Shown piece after piece: positions 40,211 through 48,667 of a stretch of 64,000 nucleotides of DNA. The stretch comes from Vibrio scophthalmi LMG 19158. Lineage in GTDB: Bacteria; Pseudomonadota; Gammaproteobacteria; Enterobacterales; Vibrionaceae. The notes beneath the pieces are model-generated. The model did no database searches, was not told where the DNA came from, and saw nothing but the letters and a program-made list of their open reading frames with translations. The translations under genes and the position numbers were made by a program. The first letter of the stretch is position 1. The number at the start of each line of letters is the position of its first letter. The stretch spans positions 1 through 64,000 of the forward strand of contig NZ_AFWE01000040.1 in assembly GCF_000222585.1 (NCBI RefSeq), in the 5' to 3' direction.

Positions 40211-40247
40211 TGAAAGGGCTAACGTCATTGCGTTAGCCCTTTTTTCA
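40211..40247. terminator. Terminator between convergent tldD and arcA
   Basis: A perfect 9-bp stem, GGGCTAACG (40216-40224) with CGTTAGCCC (40231-40239), is followed by seven T on the + strand and preceded by A residues, so it may work in both directions. Confidence 0.88.
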
Positions 40248-40287
40248 CTCTATTCTTTTCTCGCTTCTCGCTTCTCGCTCTTTATTC

Positions 40288-41508
40288 TCAAATCCCTTCA
40301 CGTTCGATTGGGCAGCTCATACAACGTGCACCACCGCGACCACGGCCAAGCTCATTACCCGGTATCGGTAATACAGTAATACCCGCTTTATCATATTTTT
40401 CATTGGTATAAACGTTACGTTCATATCCAATTACCACACCGGGTTTCACGGTCAGTACATTATTGGCATCATTCCACTGTTCTCGTTCAGCTTCATAGCT
40501 ATCCCCACCCGTGGTAATAATGTTCAGTGCATTCAGCCCCAGCGCATCTTCAATCGCACTCATGAGGTTAGGGGCCGATTCGACATGCACTTGTCCGTCA
40601 CCTTCAGGGGTCAAAACCCAAGTATTGAGATCTTTACGCATCACTTCGGGGTACATGGAAAACGTGTCGATATCCATATGAGTCATTACTGTATCCAAGT
40701 GCATGCACGAGCGACTTTTTGGCAGTTCAACCACAATGACTTGTTTTGCTTGGTTATGTTTAAATAATTGCGCCGCTAGGTTTTCAACCCCTTGTGCTGT
40801 CGTCCGTTCTGACATACCAATTAATACCGCGCCTTTACCAATCACTAGCACGTCACCGCCTTCAATGTTGGCATTATCGTAATGAAGATCTTCATCACCA
40901 AAATATTTAATAAAATCCTGTCCGGCGAAGACAGGATGCCAGTGATAAATGGCCCGCAAGTGATTAGTTTCACGTTGGCGAGCTGGCATCATCATTGGAT
41001 TGAGTGATACGCCACCATAAATCCAACATGAGGTGTCGCGAGTGAAGAGATGGTTAGGTAACGGTTCAATCGCAAAATCGAGCGAGCGGTGCAACTTGGG
41101 TAAAATGGAGGCTGATTTAAACGGCAGCTCTGAATAGGCGAGACCACCTAATAAGACTGAAGCGAGATGCTCGTTATCCATTTCACTTAGATAGCAACGA
41201 AAGTCGCGGGCAAACATTGGCCCATAACGAAAATCGGAGATCTGCGTGGTTAACAGCCAATCTCGGGCTTCTGGTACGGTAAGAGTCTCGACTAACAGAT
41301 CATGCAGCAGCAACACTTCGACATTTTGTCTGCGCAATGTATTGGCAAACTCGTCATGTTCCTTCCCAGCTTCTTCTACTGCTAAGACATCATCAAACAA
41401 CAATTCATGGCAGTTCGATGGCGTGAGGTGAGAGAGTGCACGCTCGGGGCGATTGAGCAACACTCGTTTTAATTGACCAACTTCTGAGCCTACATACAAC
41501 TTACTCAT
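40288..41508 (-). CDS. arcA: Arginine deiminase
   Basis: Converts arginine to citrulline and ammonia, the first step of the ADI energy pathway. 406 residues. The guanidino-binding motifs FTRDTSCW and [11 protein letters not shown] and the catalytic Cys in GGARCMSCP (C396) are present. AAGGA lies 6 bases before the ATG. arcB and arcC are not adjacent; the neighbour rraB is divergent. Confidence 0.96.
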   Translation of the reverse strand: MSKLYVGSEVGQLKRVLLNRPERALSHLTPSNCHELLFDDVLAVEEAGKEHDEFANTLRRQNVEVLLLHDLLVETLTVPEARDWLLTTQISDFRYGPMFARDFRCYLSEMDNEHLASVLLGGLAYSELPFKSASILPKLHRSLDFAIEPLPNHLFTRDTSCWIYGGVSLNPMMMPARQRETNHLRAIYHWHPVFAGQDFIKYFGDEDLHYDNANIEGGDVLVIGKGAVLIGMSERTTAQGVENLAAQLFKHNQAKQVIVVELPKSRSCMHLDTVMTHMDIDTFSMYPEVMRKDLNTWVLTPEGDGQVHVESAPNLMSAIEDALGLNALNIITTGGDSYEAEREQWNDANNVLTVKPGVVIGYERNVYTNEKYDKAGITVLPIPGNELGRGRGGARCMSCPIEREGI

Positions 41509-41538
41509 TATGTATCCTTACATCTAATTCCTATTCTA

Positions 41539-41567
41539 TTTATGACAATGTTACGAGAAAGATGCAA
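41539..41567 (-). promoter_or_regulatory. Probable promoter of arcA
   Basis: On the minus strand TTGCAT (41562-41567) and CATAAA (41539-41544) are 17 bp apart, about 30 bp before the arcA start. No convincing ArgR box was found by eye. Confidence 0.45.
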
Positions 41568-42048
41568 GTCTGTAATTAATATCTAATACTTTATATCGCC
41601 CTTTATCTTGGTTATATGACTGGGGTTTTATAGTTGGCTAGTGAATTGGTCTTAAAAATTGGTTTAACTCCATGTAATTAGTGATGCGTTAATATTCATC
41701 GAGTTCATTTAGCTTGTATGGGGGAGTCGTTACTTACACGGGGGAAGAAGGGGAATATGACGTAAAGGCTGACTGTGAACTATGCAATCAATACTCATAA
41801 TCAGGCGAAATGTATGCTTCAGGGCGGATTGAGTGATCGATATGATCTGCTGATTTCATCATTATTGACCAATAGCAGCCGAAGAGGGGGGATTTAGATC
41901 CTTTTGGTGAGGATCTTCGCGATAAAGCGGTTTAAATTCGGATAAAGATCGTTGCTAGTCCTGTTTCTAGGTGGAATTTTTTTTTGATCCATGCGATATT
42001 TCGTCGCAAGAAATCATCATCCCTGTTATCACACTCTGGAGCGCTATT
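41568..42048. other. Intergenic region arcA-rraB
   Basis: About 480 bp without a convincing ORF. It contains an AT-rich half next to arcA and a G-rich patch (41717-41752) with GGGGGAG and GGGGGAAG. The rraB promoter must lie here, but no clear -35/-10 pair stands out. There is no tRNA, repeat array or insertion sequence. Confidence 0.4.
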
Positions 42049-42471
42049 ATGTCTCATGAAGATGAATATCTATCGGTAGAAGAATTAATCGAGATTCAAA
42101 AGGAAGAGACTCGCGATATTATCCAAGCATTGCTTGAAGATGGCAGTGATCCAGATGCGCTATATGAAATCGAGCATCATCTATTTGCTGAAGATTTCGA
42201 CACGCTAGAAAAAGCGGTTGTTGAAGCATTTAAGATGGGCTTTGAAGTTTTAGAAGCTGAAGAAACAGAAGACGAAGATGGCAAAAAGCTACTTTGTTGC
42301 GATGCGACAATGCAATCAGCATTGAATCCAGAAGCGATTGATGAGCAAGTGTCTAAACTGGTTCATCTAGCTGAAAAATATGACATCATCTATGATGGTT
42401 GGGGTACGTACTATGAGCACCCATACGATTCTGAAGACTATGAAGACCCAGACGATTTTGATGACGAATAA
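42049..42471 (+). CDS. rraB: Regulator of RNase E activity RraB, with an island-derived C-terminal tail
   Basis: Binds RNase E and modulates mRNA decay. 140 residues from the ATG starting [13 protein letters not shown]; the 26 residues upstream in the same frame are not family-like. The RraB core ([17 protein letters not shown]..., YDGWGTYYE) is intact up to residue 123. The final 17 residues ([17 protein letters not shown]) are encoded by DNA inside the integrated island. The ancestral tail is left at 61,795-61,842. Both tails are acidic, as in E. coli RraB, so function is probably kept. Confidence 0.93.
   Translation: MSHEDEYLSVEELIEIQKEETRDIIQALLEDGSDPDALYEIEHHLFAEDFDTLEKAVVEAFKMGFEVLEAEETEDEDGKKLLCCDATMQSALNPEAIDEQVSKLVHLAEKYDIIYDGWGTYYEHPYDSEDYEDPDDFDDE
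42417..42430 (+). repeat. Left terminal inverted repeat of the island (attL side)
   Basis: GCACCCATACGATT, matched in inverted orientation by 61776-61789. It begins at the last base of the RraB Glu codon, immediately after ATGA. Confidence 0.65.
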
Positions 42472-42472
42472 A

Positions 42473-42489
42473 GTGAGAATAAATGAGAG
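42473..42489 (+). repeat. Possible recombinase arm site, left end
   Basis: GTGAGAATAAATGAGAG starts 56 bp inside the left terminus. A near copy (GTGAGAATGGTGAGAG) ends 57 bp inside the right terminus, on the same strand. Confidence 0.4.
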
Positions 42490-42515
42490 CCTCGCCACAT
42501 GGTGAGGTTTTTTTT
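42488..42515 (+). terminator. Island-borne terminator for rraB
   Basis: CCTCGCCA (42490-42497) pairs with TGGTGAGG (42500-42507) with one G-T pair, followed by eight T. It lies inside the island and replaces the original rraB terminator now at 61,875. Confidence 0.8.
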
Positions 42516-42546
42516 ATCTTAATTTTGTTTTATTTAACCATACATA

Positions 42547-42574
42547 TTTGAAAGGTGTGAATTTCTGATATAAT
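42547..42574 (+). promoter_or_regulatory. Promoter of the recombinase operon
   Basis: Consensus TATAAT at 42569-42574 with TTTGAA/TTGAAA 15-16 bp upstream. It lies 35 bp before the first recombinase gene. No strong Shine-Dalgarno is seen before that ATG. Confidence 0.55.
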
Positions 42575-42608
42575 TGTGGTTAGTTTATAGGGCGCTGGCG
42601 ACACATTA

Positions 42609-44249
42609 ATGACTGAGATTATCTACGACATCAAAACAAAAACACTAAACGACTTCACTTATAGAACTCCACTGGTGCTTATTGATGACAATGGTGAATA
42701 TCAATATGAATACTCTCGTAACAAGGAAAACCATACCCATATTAAGAAGGTTATTTTTTTAAATCTTGTTGGCTACAAGAGAGAGCCAATGCTAAGTGAT
42801 AGTGGTAAGCCAGTGAGAGATCATAATGGAAATCAGGTTTACACTTTTGGCAAGTTGCTTTCATATCAACCATTAGATTGTGTCAATGAGTTCATCCTTG
42901 CTAAGCACATACAGGACGGCAAAGAAGAATCTCAGCAAGCCTCGAAAGCGTTAACGCATTACTTTAGATTTATTCTGGATGCCCAAGCTAACTGGGATAG
43001 CAGATACGATAATAAAGACTATGACCCTTTAATCGATCCTCCTCGACCCGCGTGGGATAAATTTAGCCTCCGAGAGCACCATCGCGCTACATACATGTAT
43101 CGAGACGCTATTAAGAAGACAACTATCGAGGGGATTGGGCTAGCCAAAACGACAGCTTCGGCATACGTGCGCTCTGTGGTGGAATTCTATACGTACCACC
43201 TTCGAAAAGGGATGCGATTCAACAATCCGCCATTTAAATACGAGACATACGTTGTTGATATTGAGAACAATGGCACTCACATGAAGGTGCGTAGGCGTAA
43301 GGTGGTGCAATCCACAGATATGCGACTGAGTTTTCCTAAATCTAAAAAAAACGATGGCGGCAAACTGCCGAACTCCCGTCGAGATTTAAAGCCGCTGACA
43401 AATAGCGAGTGGCAAGAGATAAAGAATATTCTTGCTCACACCAAACGAGTTATTAAGAACGTAAAGCGTGAAGACAAGTTTGTGAGTTTACCTGAGGAAT
43501 ACTGTCTGTTCTTTCGCTTGTTGCGCTATACAGGTTTACGAAAAGAAGAAGGAGCAAGTTTGCATTTGGGGCAGATTGTGCAGCCAAACTCTTCAAACCC
43601 TATATTGAGACTCGGTGTTGGTGACCAGTATGGCTCTCTGACGAAAGACCCCACAGGTGGCTATAACAATAAATCTCGACGCACCATCATACCTAGCTCG
43701 CTGATGCAGGAGCTTTACCACTACACGCACTCTCCTAGATACAAAAAGCGATTAGTTAAATTTAAGGAGCGATGTAGAACCGAAAGAGAAGCTGGTAACG
43801 ATGCCTATTTTGATGGCATTGATGGTGTTGATGAACACAAACAATACCTTTTCGTTAGTAATTCAGGGGTGCCACTTTATAAGAAGCCCGAAGAAATTAA
43901 TGTTCGATGGAATGAGGTTAGGAAAACGGCGAGCATGAAGCTGCTAAATGACGTTGATGCCGTCATCCACAACCTGCGCTCCACTTTTGCGGTCTCCACG
44001 TTTCGAGCCTTGCTCAAGAAAATTGATGCCGATGAAGCTTTAGCAAAGGTTTCATCGTTACTTGGGCATGAAGATCTATCAACCACACTACTTTATTTAG
44101 AAATCGCTCAGGATAAGCCAACAGGTGATGAAATCTGGGAAGATGTATTGAGCTACCTTGGTGTATTTGATAGCGAAGATGAGCTTGAAAACTTGCCTGA
44201 GGCGGAAATTACATATCAGAAGAATAATAATATTGTAGAGCCAGAATGA
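42609..44249 (+). CDS. Tyrosine recombinase 1 of the island trio (catalytically complete)
   Basis: 546 residues. The C-terminal catalytic domain has all signature residues: Arg in TGLRKEEGA (R311), HNLR (H454, R457), LGH (H487) and the nucleophile Tyr in TLLYLEIA (Y496). The N-terminal 280 residues contain a core-binding-like domain after a long unassigned extension. It is the first gene of a four-gene operon and overlaps the next gene by ATGA. It should catalyse excision and integration at rraB, perhaps with recombinase 3. It could be the GmtY-type member of a Gamma-Mobile-Trio element or a TnpA-like member of a Tn554-type set; I could not verify the family. Confidence 0.85.
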   Translation: MTEIIYDIKTKTLNDFTYRTPLVLIDDNGEYQYEYSRNKENHTHIKKVIFLNLVGYKREPMLSDSGKPVRDHNGNQVYTFGKLLSYQPLDCVNEFILAKHIQDGKEESQQASKALTHYFRFILDAQANWDSRYDNKDYDPLIDPPRPAWDKFSLREHHRATYMYRDAIKKTTIEGIGLAKTTASAYVRSVVEFYTYHLRKGMRFNNPPFKYETYVVDIENNGTHMKVRRRKVVQSTDMRLSFPKSKKNDGGKLPNSRRDLKPLTNSEWQEIKNILAHTKRVIKNVKREDKFVSLPEEYCLFFRLLRYTGLRKEEGASLHLGQIVQPNSSNPILRLGVGDQYGSLTKDPTGGYNNKSRRTIIPSSLMQELYHYTHSPRYKKRLVKFKERCRTEREAGNDAYFDGIDGVDEHKQYLFVSNSGVPLYKKPEEINVRWNEVRKTASMKLLNDVDAVIHNLRSTFAVSTFRALLKKIDADEALAKVSSLLGHEDLSTTLLYLEIAQDKPTGDEIWEDVLSYLGVFDSEDELENLPEAEITYQKNNNIVEPE

Positions 44250-46087
44250 TCCGCAAAAACAAATCAAAATCTGTATTCCTTGAGAATGATTTTTATGATC
44301 AACCATCAGCAACGGTGGTGCCCCTTCATTTATCACAATTGAAGTTGAAGCTTAATGGAGTTACATCTCACATTGATCAACTGTTATACAAGGGAGTACC
44401 AAATTACTCGAAGAAAGGAACCCAAATTAATGGTGTAGATTATGTGCCTGTGGTTGAAAGGGAGGCATTTACTCGCGAAGCGTACCGTATTTTTAAAGCG
44501 GGGTTTAACAGTACACGAAAAACACACTTTGATCATTTGAAAATCTACATTCGTTGGCTTGATGATGCTTGTATAAGTCCAATTGATGGTGACTATTTTC
44601 ATATGGACTTGTGTCATGCTTACATGAAGTATCACCAAAAAAAATGTAATAGAGGTGAAGAAAAGCTATCTACATGGGCAAAAGCAAAAGCGATGTTGAG
44701 TTTTATGCTTAAATCCAACCGTCGTCATAATGACGCAAAGATACTGGGAACGGTTGCTGGGGTGAAGAAAAACACTGATTCACACAAAGGCATTGATGCT
44801 GATAGTGAATTAAAGCCTTTGGTTCGACGTTTTATTGCTGCGTTTGGTCAATTCAGGAAGAGTTTTGGGGATGGGGTGAGGCTCGACATTCATCCATTAT
44901 GGCACGAAGAGTTGTTTAGCAAAGTGGCGGAACAAGAAGGATGGTCTGCCACAACAAGGAACTTAAATAAAAGGGCTTTTAAGCATGCAGTGAGGAGTGA
45001 AAATTCTACACGTAATCATTTTTCTCGACTGGCAGCCATGCTCGCGTTCTGTTTTACAGGGCAAAATACTACGCCTCTTTTAAGTTTGCGCTTTAGCGAT
45101 GTAAGGTTCACGAGTCGATCTGGTGGCAAAGTGTATTTTGATATGACTAAAGCGCGGGCTAACTATTTAGATATCGATACATCTCTTGGCTTTCATGTTA
45201 AGGCTCAAGACTTCTTTCACCAGTGGATGGAAGTCTCTCAGAAACTTCAGAAACACTCTGGCACCGACTGGGTGTTCCCATATTTTATGGAATCAGGAGA
45301 AGTTAAATCCGCCGGAGTTGCAGGCAATAGGGGTGTTCAGCATGCGGTCAATAACTTGACTAAAAAATTGGGTTTAGTTCATGTCACACCGTCTAAATTG
45401 CGCCAAACCAAAATAGATGTACTTATGAAAGTAACACAGAACCTCTGGTTGGTTTCGATGTCGGCGAACAACTCAATTGAAACGATCAAGGTTAGTTACT
45501 CAGATGGTAACGAGAGTGACCATAAAAATGGTTTATCGGCATCAACTGAAGCTCTTTATGATTCAGTTAAAAATGGTACTGATATTCATGATGCAGCGAA
45601 CAATGCAAAGTTTAAATTTTCTGATGTCTTAAGTGATTATGATTACAAAAATCTACGTAAAGAAGAAAAAGAAAATGACAAGCAAACACCTATTGGCACT
45701 CGTTGTACTGACCCGACCCAAGGTGTTGCCAACACAGTAAAAAAGAATTTAGAAAAGCTAGGTATCGTTCAACCAGAAGAAGCAATCTGTACGGATTTCT
45801 TAGGATGCTTTGAGTGCCAGCATCACCGATTGGTATCAGAAGTGGAGGATATTTGGCTAATGTTGTCCTTCAACCAAACGCTGCAAGAGATGAAGGAATA
45901 TCCAGAGATAAATAGCTTACCAACAGATAAGTTTTACAAGTTGTGCAATACAATTGAGGCTATTTTAACGCGGTTTAAAGAGGTCTCACCAAGCAACTAT
46001 GCCAAAGCGGAAGAGATGCAATGTGAAGCCCCTCATCCGCTATACAGTGATGGATATAGCTTAACTGACTTACTAGAGGTGTTTTAA
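44246..46087 (+). CDS. Tyrosine recombinase-like protein 2 of the trio (degenerate active site)
   Basis: 613 residues with a recognisable recombinase fold signature but a damaged catalytic set. The motif expected to be TGxR reads TGQN (N274), and the HxxR motif reads SKLR (S383, R386). The LGH box is not present, and a Tyr remains in KVSYSDG (Y418). A C-terminal Cys/His cluster (CTDFLGCFECQHH, near 525-540, with another Cys near 496) suggests a zinc module. It is probably a DNA-binding or architectural partner rather than an enzyme. Overlaps with both neighbours (ATGA and TAATG) imply coupled translation. Base composition is AT-rich. Confidence 0.75.
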   Translation: MIRKNKSKSVFLENDFYDQPSATVVPLHLSQLKLKLNGVTSHIDQLLYKGVPNYSKKGTQINGVDYVPVVEREAFTREAYRIFKAGFNSTRKTHFDHLKIYIRWLDDACISPIDGDYFHMDLCHAYMKYHQKKCNRGEEKLSTWAKAKAMLSFMLKSNRRHNDAKILGTVAGVKKNTDSHKGIDADSELKPLVRRFIAAFGQFRKSFGDGVRLDIHPLWHEELFSKVAEQEGWSATTRNLNKRAFKHAVRSENSTRNHFSRLAAMLAFCFTGQNTTPLLSLRFSDVRFTSRSGGKVYFDMTKARANYLDIDTSLGFHVKAQDFFHQWMEVSQKLQKHSGTDWVFPYFMESGEVKSAGVAGNRGVQHAVNNLTKKLGLVHVTPSKLRQTKIDVLMKVTQNLWLVSMSANNSIETIKVSYSDGNESDHKNGLSASTEALYDSVKNGTDIHDAANNAKFKFSDVLSDYDYKNLRKEEKENDKQTPIGTRCTDPTQGVANTVKKNLEKLGIVQPEEAICTDFLGCFECQHHRLVSEVEDIWLMLSFNQTLQEMKEYPEINSLPTDKFYKLCNTIEAILTRFKEVSPSNYAKAEEMQCEAPHPLYSDGYSLTDLLEVF

Positions 46088-48096
46088 TGAAAGGTGAGAA
46101 TCGAAGTGAGCTTGGTGCCAACTTGCCTATTGTGCTTGCTTCTGCATCTAAACGGGCTTTCTTGATTGAGGAACTAGATAGCATCAACGCTAAAAGAAAA
46201 CCATATCATGTTGATGAATGGGACTTCTCAGCCTCGCATGTGGTTGGTATTAGGCATTCACTCTCGCTCCGTTTTACGGGGATGGCTCCAGAGTATGTTG
46301 AAGGCATTCAGGACGCTTTGTACAAATTCTACCACCACTCTAAAAGGGATACTTTACCGTTATCAGTCAGTCAGATGAATATTCTGAAACAAGCATTGTC
46401 ATGTATCGCAAACCTTTTGGATAGTACGAAGTGGCATCAATTGGAACAAAATAGAGCATGGAAAACATTTCTTCGTAAACTCAAAGCAAAGAATGTTAGT
46501 AAGGCTTATGTTGGTCAGATTCTTAATGCTTTAAATAAACTGGCTGCTATAGGTCTAATTTCTTCGTATGTTGACGCTAAAGCTCTTCGGCGTTGTGCAT
46601 CAAGTAAACAGGCTCAACAGCATGTTGCGATACCTCATCGATTGCACCAACACATAATGAATCATGCTTTAAGTGTTGTGGAAAAGTATCATCCGTACCG
46701 CCATGAGATCTCTAATGCGATGGGAGAGGCATATGACCTTATGAGACGAGCTAAGGCGGGAGAAAAGTTTGTAACCAGAGGCAAAGGTTCAGGTCGAACA
46801 CTTTCGATGGAACCGAAAGCCATCGAACAGAGGTTTGGAAAGCATATAAGGAAAATTGCCCACAGCGTCCCTGATTTTAAGGTAAATCTGCATGCGGCAA
46901 GTTTGGCTGACATTCTGACTAGTTGCTTGGTAGTCGTTCAGGGTTTCTCAGGAGTCAGAATTGGGGAAGCTTGTAGCTTCAGTAAGCATAGTGTTGATCA
47001 GACAATTGTTAATGGGAACATGGTTACTCTACTAACAGGAGAGACAACCAAAGGGAATAATGCAATACCGGAAGTTGTTACGTGGCAGTCACATTTTGTA
47101 GCGGAAACAGCATTAGAGTTAGCTCATGACATGCTGGAATCTACACGTCAATTTTACCTTGAATCTGTCGAGGAAAAAGAGATGCAAGGTGAAGCGCCAG
47201 AGATGATCTCTCATATGAGAAAGCAACTGACTTCAGCATTCTTGGTTCCCAAAGCTTCGAGACAGAAAAGTCATAATTATATTTTTGCTCCATTTGGAGC
47301 TTTGAAGAAATTCATTAAAAACTTGAATTATAAAGCGACGATTGAGGATGTTGAAGAGTTCAACATCCTCAACCCAACTCGTGAAGGTGAGTTGAAAGTT
47401 GGTGGCACTTATACAGGATTGAGTTCACATGATTTTCGACGTTCTTTTGCTGTATTTTTTGTGCGTTATGGCTTCGGCACCGCTTCTGGTGTCAAGTTTC
47501 AGTTTAAACACCAGAATATAAATATGTCTGGCTATTATGCCAACAATGCAGTGCTTGCGCAGATGAATGACCTCCTTATGGATGATGACGTATTAGAGGA
47601 CTTAAAAGAGGCAGGCATTGATTTAGGAATTGATATCTTTGATGAAATTTACAACCAAAGCTCTACCTTAAGTGGTGCTAAAGGTGAAGAGATCATGGCT
47701 GAGCGTATGAATAAACTTCAGGCGGGTGAAAGTATCATCATGACCCGTGGAGAAATCGAAGAGAATATTCGTCGTGGCAACTTTCATATCATTCAATTGC
47801 CAAGCGGCGCTTACTGCACCAATGGCTCTTGTGATCGAGTCTGCGGCACCCAACCGTTCAGAGCCGAAATAAAAGAGTGTGAGCATAAGGTAGTCACAGA
47901 TAAAGGTGCCAAGTATATCGCGAAGCAGCGAGAGCGTTTGATTTCAAAATTTACAAATCTTAACACTGGAGATCCTATCAAAAGCTCAATACTGGTTGCG
48001 TTGAAGCAGAAAATACAAGTGGAAGAGTTGACTCTGAAAAAGCATCAAATCCCTTACACGCCGTTTGATGATGCCATTCTAGATCAGTCTAACTAG
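46087..48096 (+). CDS. Tyrosine recombinase 3 of the trio (catalytically complete)
   Basis: 669 residues. Catalytic residues: Arg in SGVRIGEACSF (R291), HDFR (H448, R451), FKHQN (H475) and Tyr in SGYYANN (Y483 or Y484). After the catalytic domain comes a Cys-rich region (YCTNGSCDRVCG near 580) like that of large trio recombinases and Tn554 TnpB. The start overlaps the previous stop by one base. It would work with recombinase 1; having two active members in one operon suggests each handles different half-sites. Confidence 0.82.
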   Translation: MKGENRSELGANLPIVLASASKRAFLIEELDSINAKRKPYHVDEWDFSASHVVGIRHSLSLRFTGMAPEYVEGIQDALYKFYHHSKRDTLPLSVSQMNILKQALSCIANLLDSTKWHQLEQNRAWKTFLRKLKAKNVSKAYVGQILNALNKLAAIGLISSYVDAKALRRCASSKQAQQHVAIPHRLHQHIMNHALSVVEKYHPYRHEISNAMGEAYDLMRRAKAGEKFVTRGKGSGRTLSMEPKAIEQRFGKHIRKIAHSVPDFKVNLHAASLADILTSCLVVVQGFSGVRIGEACSFSKHSVDQTIVNGNMVTLLTGETTKGNNAIPEVVTWQSHFVAETALELAHDMLESTRQFYLESVEEKEMQGEAPEMISHMRKQLTSAFLVPKASRQKSHNYIFAPFGALKKFIKNLNYKATIEDVEEFNILNPTREGELKVGGTYTGLSSHDFRRSFAVFFVRYGFGTASGVKFQFKHQNINMSGYYANNAVLAQMNDLLMDDDVLEDLKEAGIDLGIDIFDEIYNQSSTLSGAKGEEIMAERMNKLQAGESIIMTRGEIEENIRRGNFHIIQLPSGAYCTNGSCDRVCGTQPFRAEIKECEHKVVTDKGAKYIAKQRERLISKFTNLNTGDPIKSSILVALKQKIQVEELTLKKHQIPYTPFDDAILDQSN

Positions 48097-48111
48097 ACTA
48101 AGGAGTTTGTG

Positions 48112-48600
48112 ATGAATAAAGATGCCTTAAAGGTATTAACACAAGAAGAAAAGTCGTTATCAGGTGAAGAGAAGCTCCAAAAGGCTTTAGAGCGACTTCT
48201 GAATGGCAAGCCGTTGCGCACCAAGGTAAAGGGGCGCTTAACGCTGAACAAGATCAACAATGAAGCTGGGTTAGGGCGAAGTTATATCCATAAATTTAAA
48301 GAGTTTGTCGATAAAGTTGCCAACCCCGCTATCGAAGCATATAACAAAGCACTAGACAGCCCTCAACCTACGGACTTGGAGGCTCCTTTAACTGAAGGTA
48401 TGAGTGAAATTGACAGCCTCAGAGAAGAGTTAGTGCGACAGGTGGCTCTCAAAGAGGATTATCGAAGGGAAAAAGATGAGCTTATCGCCACCAATGATGA
48501 GTTAGAAAAGCTAAACAAGTCTCTTATGTTTCGAGTGTTTGAGCTTCAGCAAGAACTTGCGAATGATGTGGTGGAGTATGAGCACCATACTCAGAAGTGA
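48112..48600 (+). CDS. Small HTH/coiled-coil protein of the recombinase operon
   Basis: 162 residues from the ATG with AAGGAG 6 bases upstream. The N-terminal half (LTLNKINNEAGLGRSYIHKF, near 45-65) reads like a helix-turn-helix. The C-terminal 60 residues are a coiled coil (LREELVRQVALKEDYRREKDE...). In Tn554-type and Gamma-Mobile-Trio elements a small protein of this kind (TnpC, GmtX) follows the recombinases and may set orientation or directionality. Function here is inferred from position only. Confidence 0.65.
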   Translation: MNKDALKVLTQEEKSLSGEEKLQKALERLLNGKPLRTKVKGRLTLNKINNEAGLGRSYIHKFKEFVDKVANPAIEAYNKALDSPQPTDLEAPLTEGMSEIDSLREELVRQVALKEDYRREKDELIATNDELEKLNKSLMFRVFELQQELANDVVEYEHHTQK

Positions 48601-48630
48601 ATACCAAGCTTGAAGCATGGTATAGTTATT

Positions 48631-48660
48631 AAAAAGGCAAGGTATCTACCTTGCCTTTAT
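48631..48660. terminator. Bidirectional terminator between the recombinase and hsd operons
   Basis: A near-perfect 12-bp stem, AAAGGCAAGGTA (48633-48644) with TACCTTGCCTTT (48647-48658), lies between convergent genes with A-rich and T-rich flanks. Confidence 0.8.
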
Positions 48661-48667
48661 CATCTAC

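Noticed and set aside
41971-42048. 26-residue N-terminal extension of RraB
   Set aside because: The internal ATG gives MSHEDEYLS..., which fits RraB length; the upstream part is AT-rich leader.
42417-42471. Frameshift or sequencing error at the end of rraB
   Set aside because: The junction coincides with the inverted repeat GCACCC, and a second RraB-like tail with terminator is found at the far island end.
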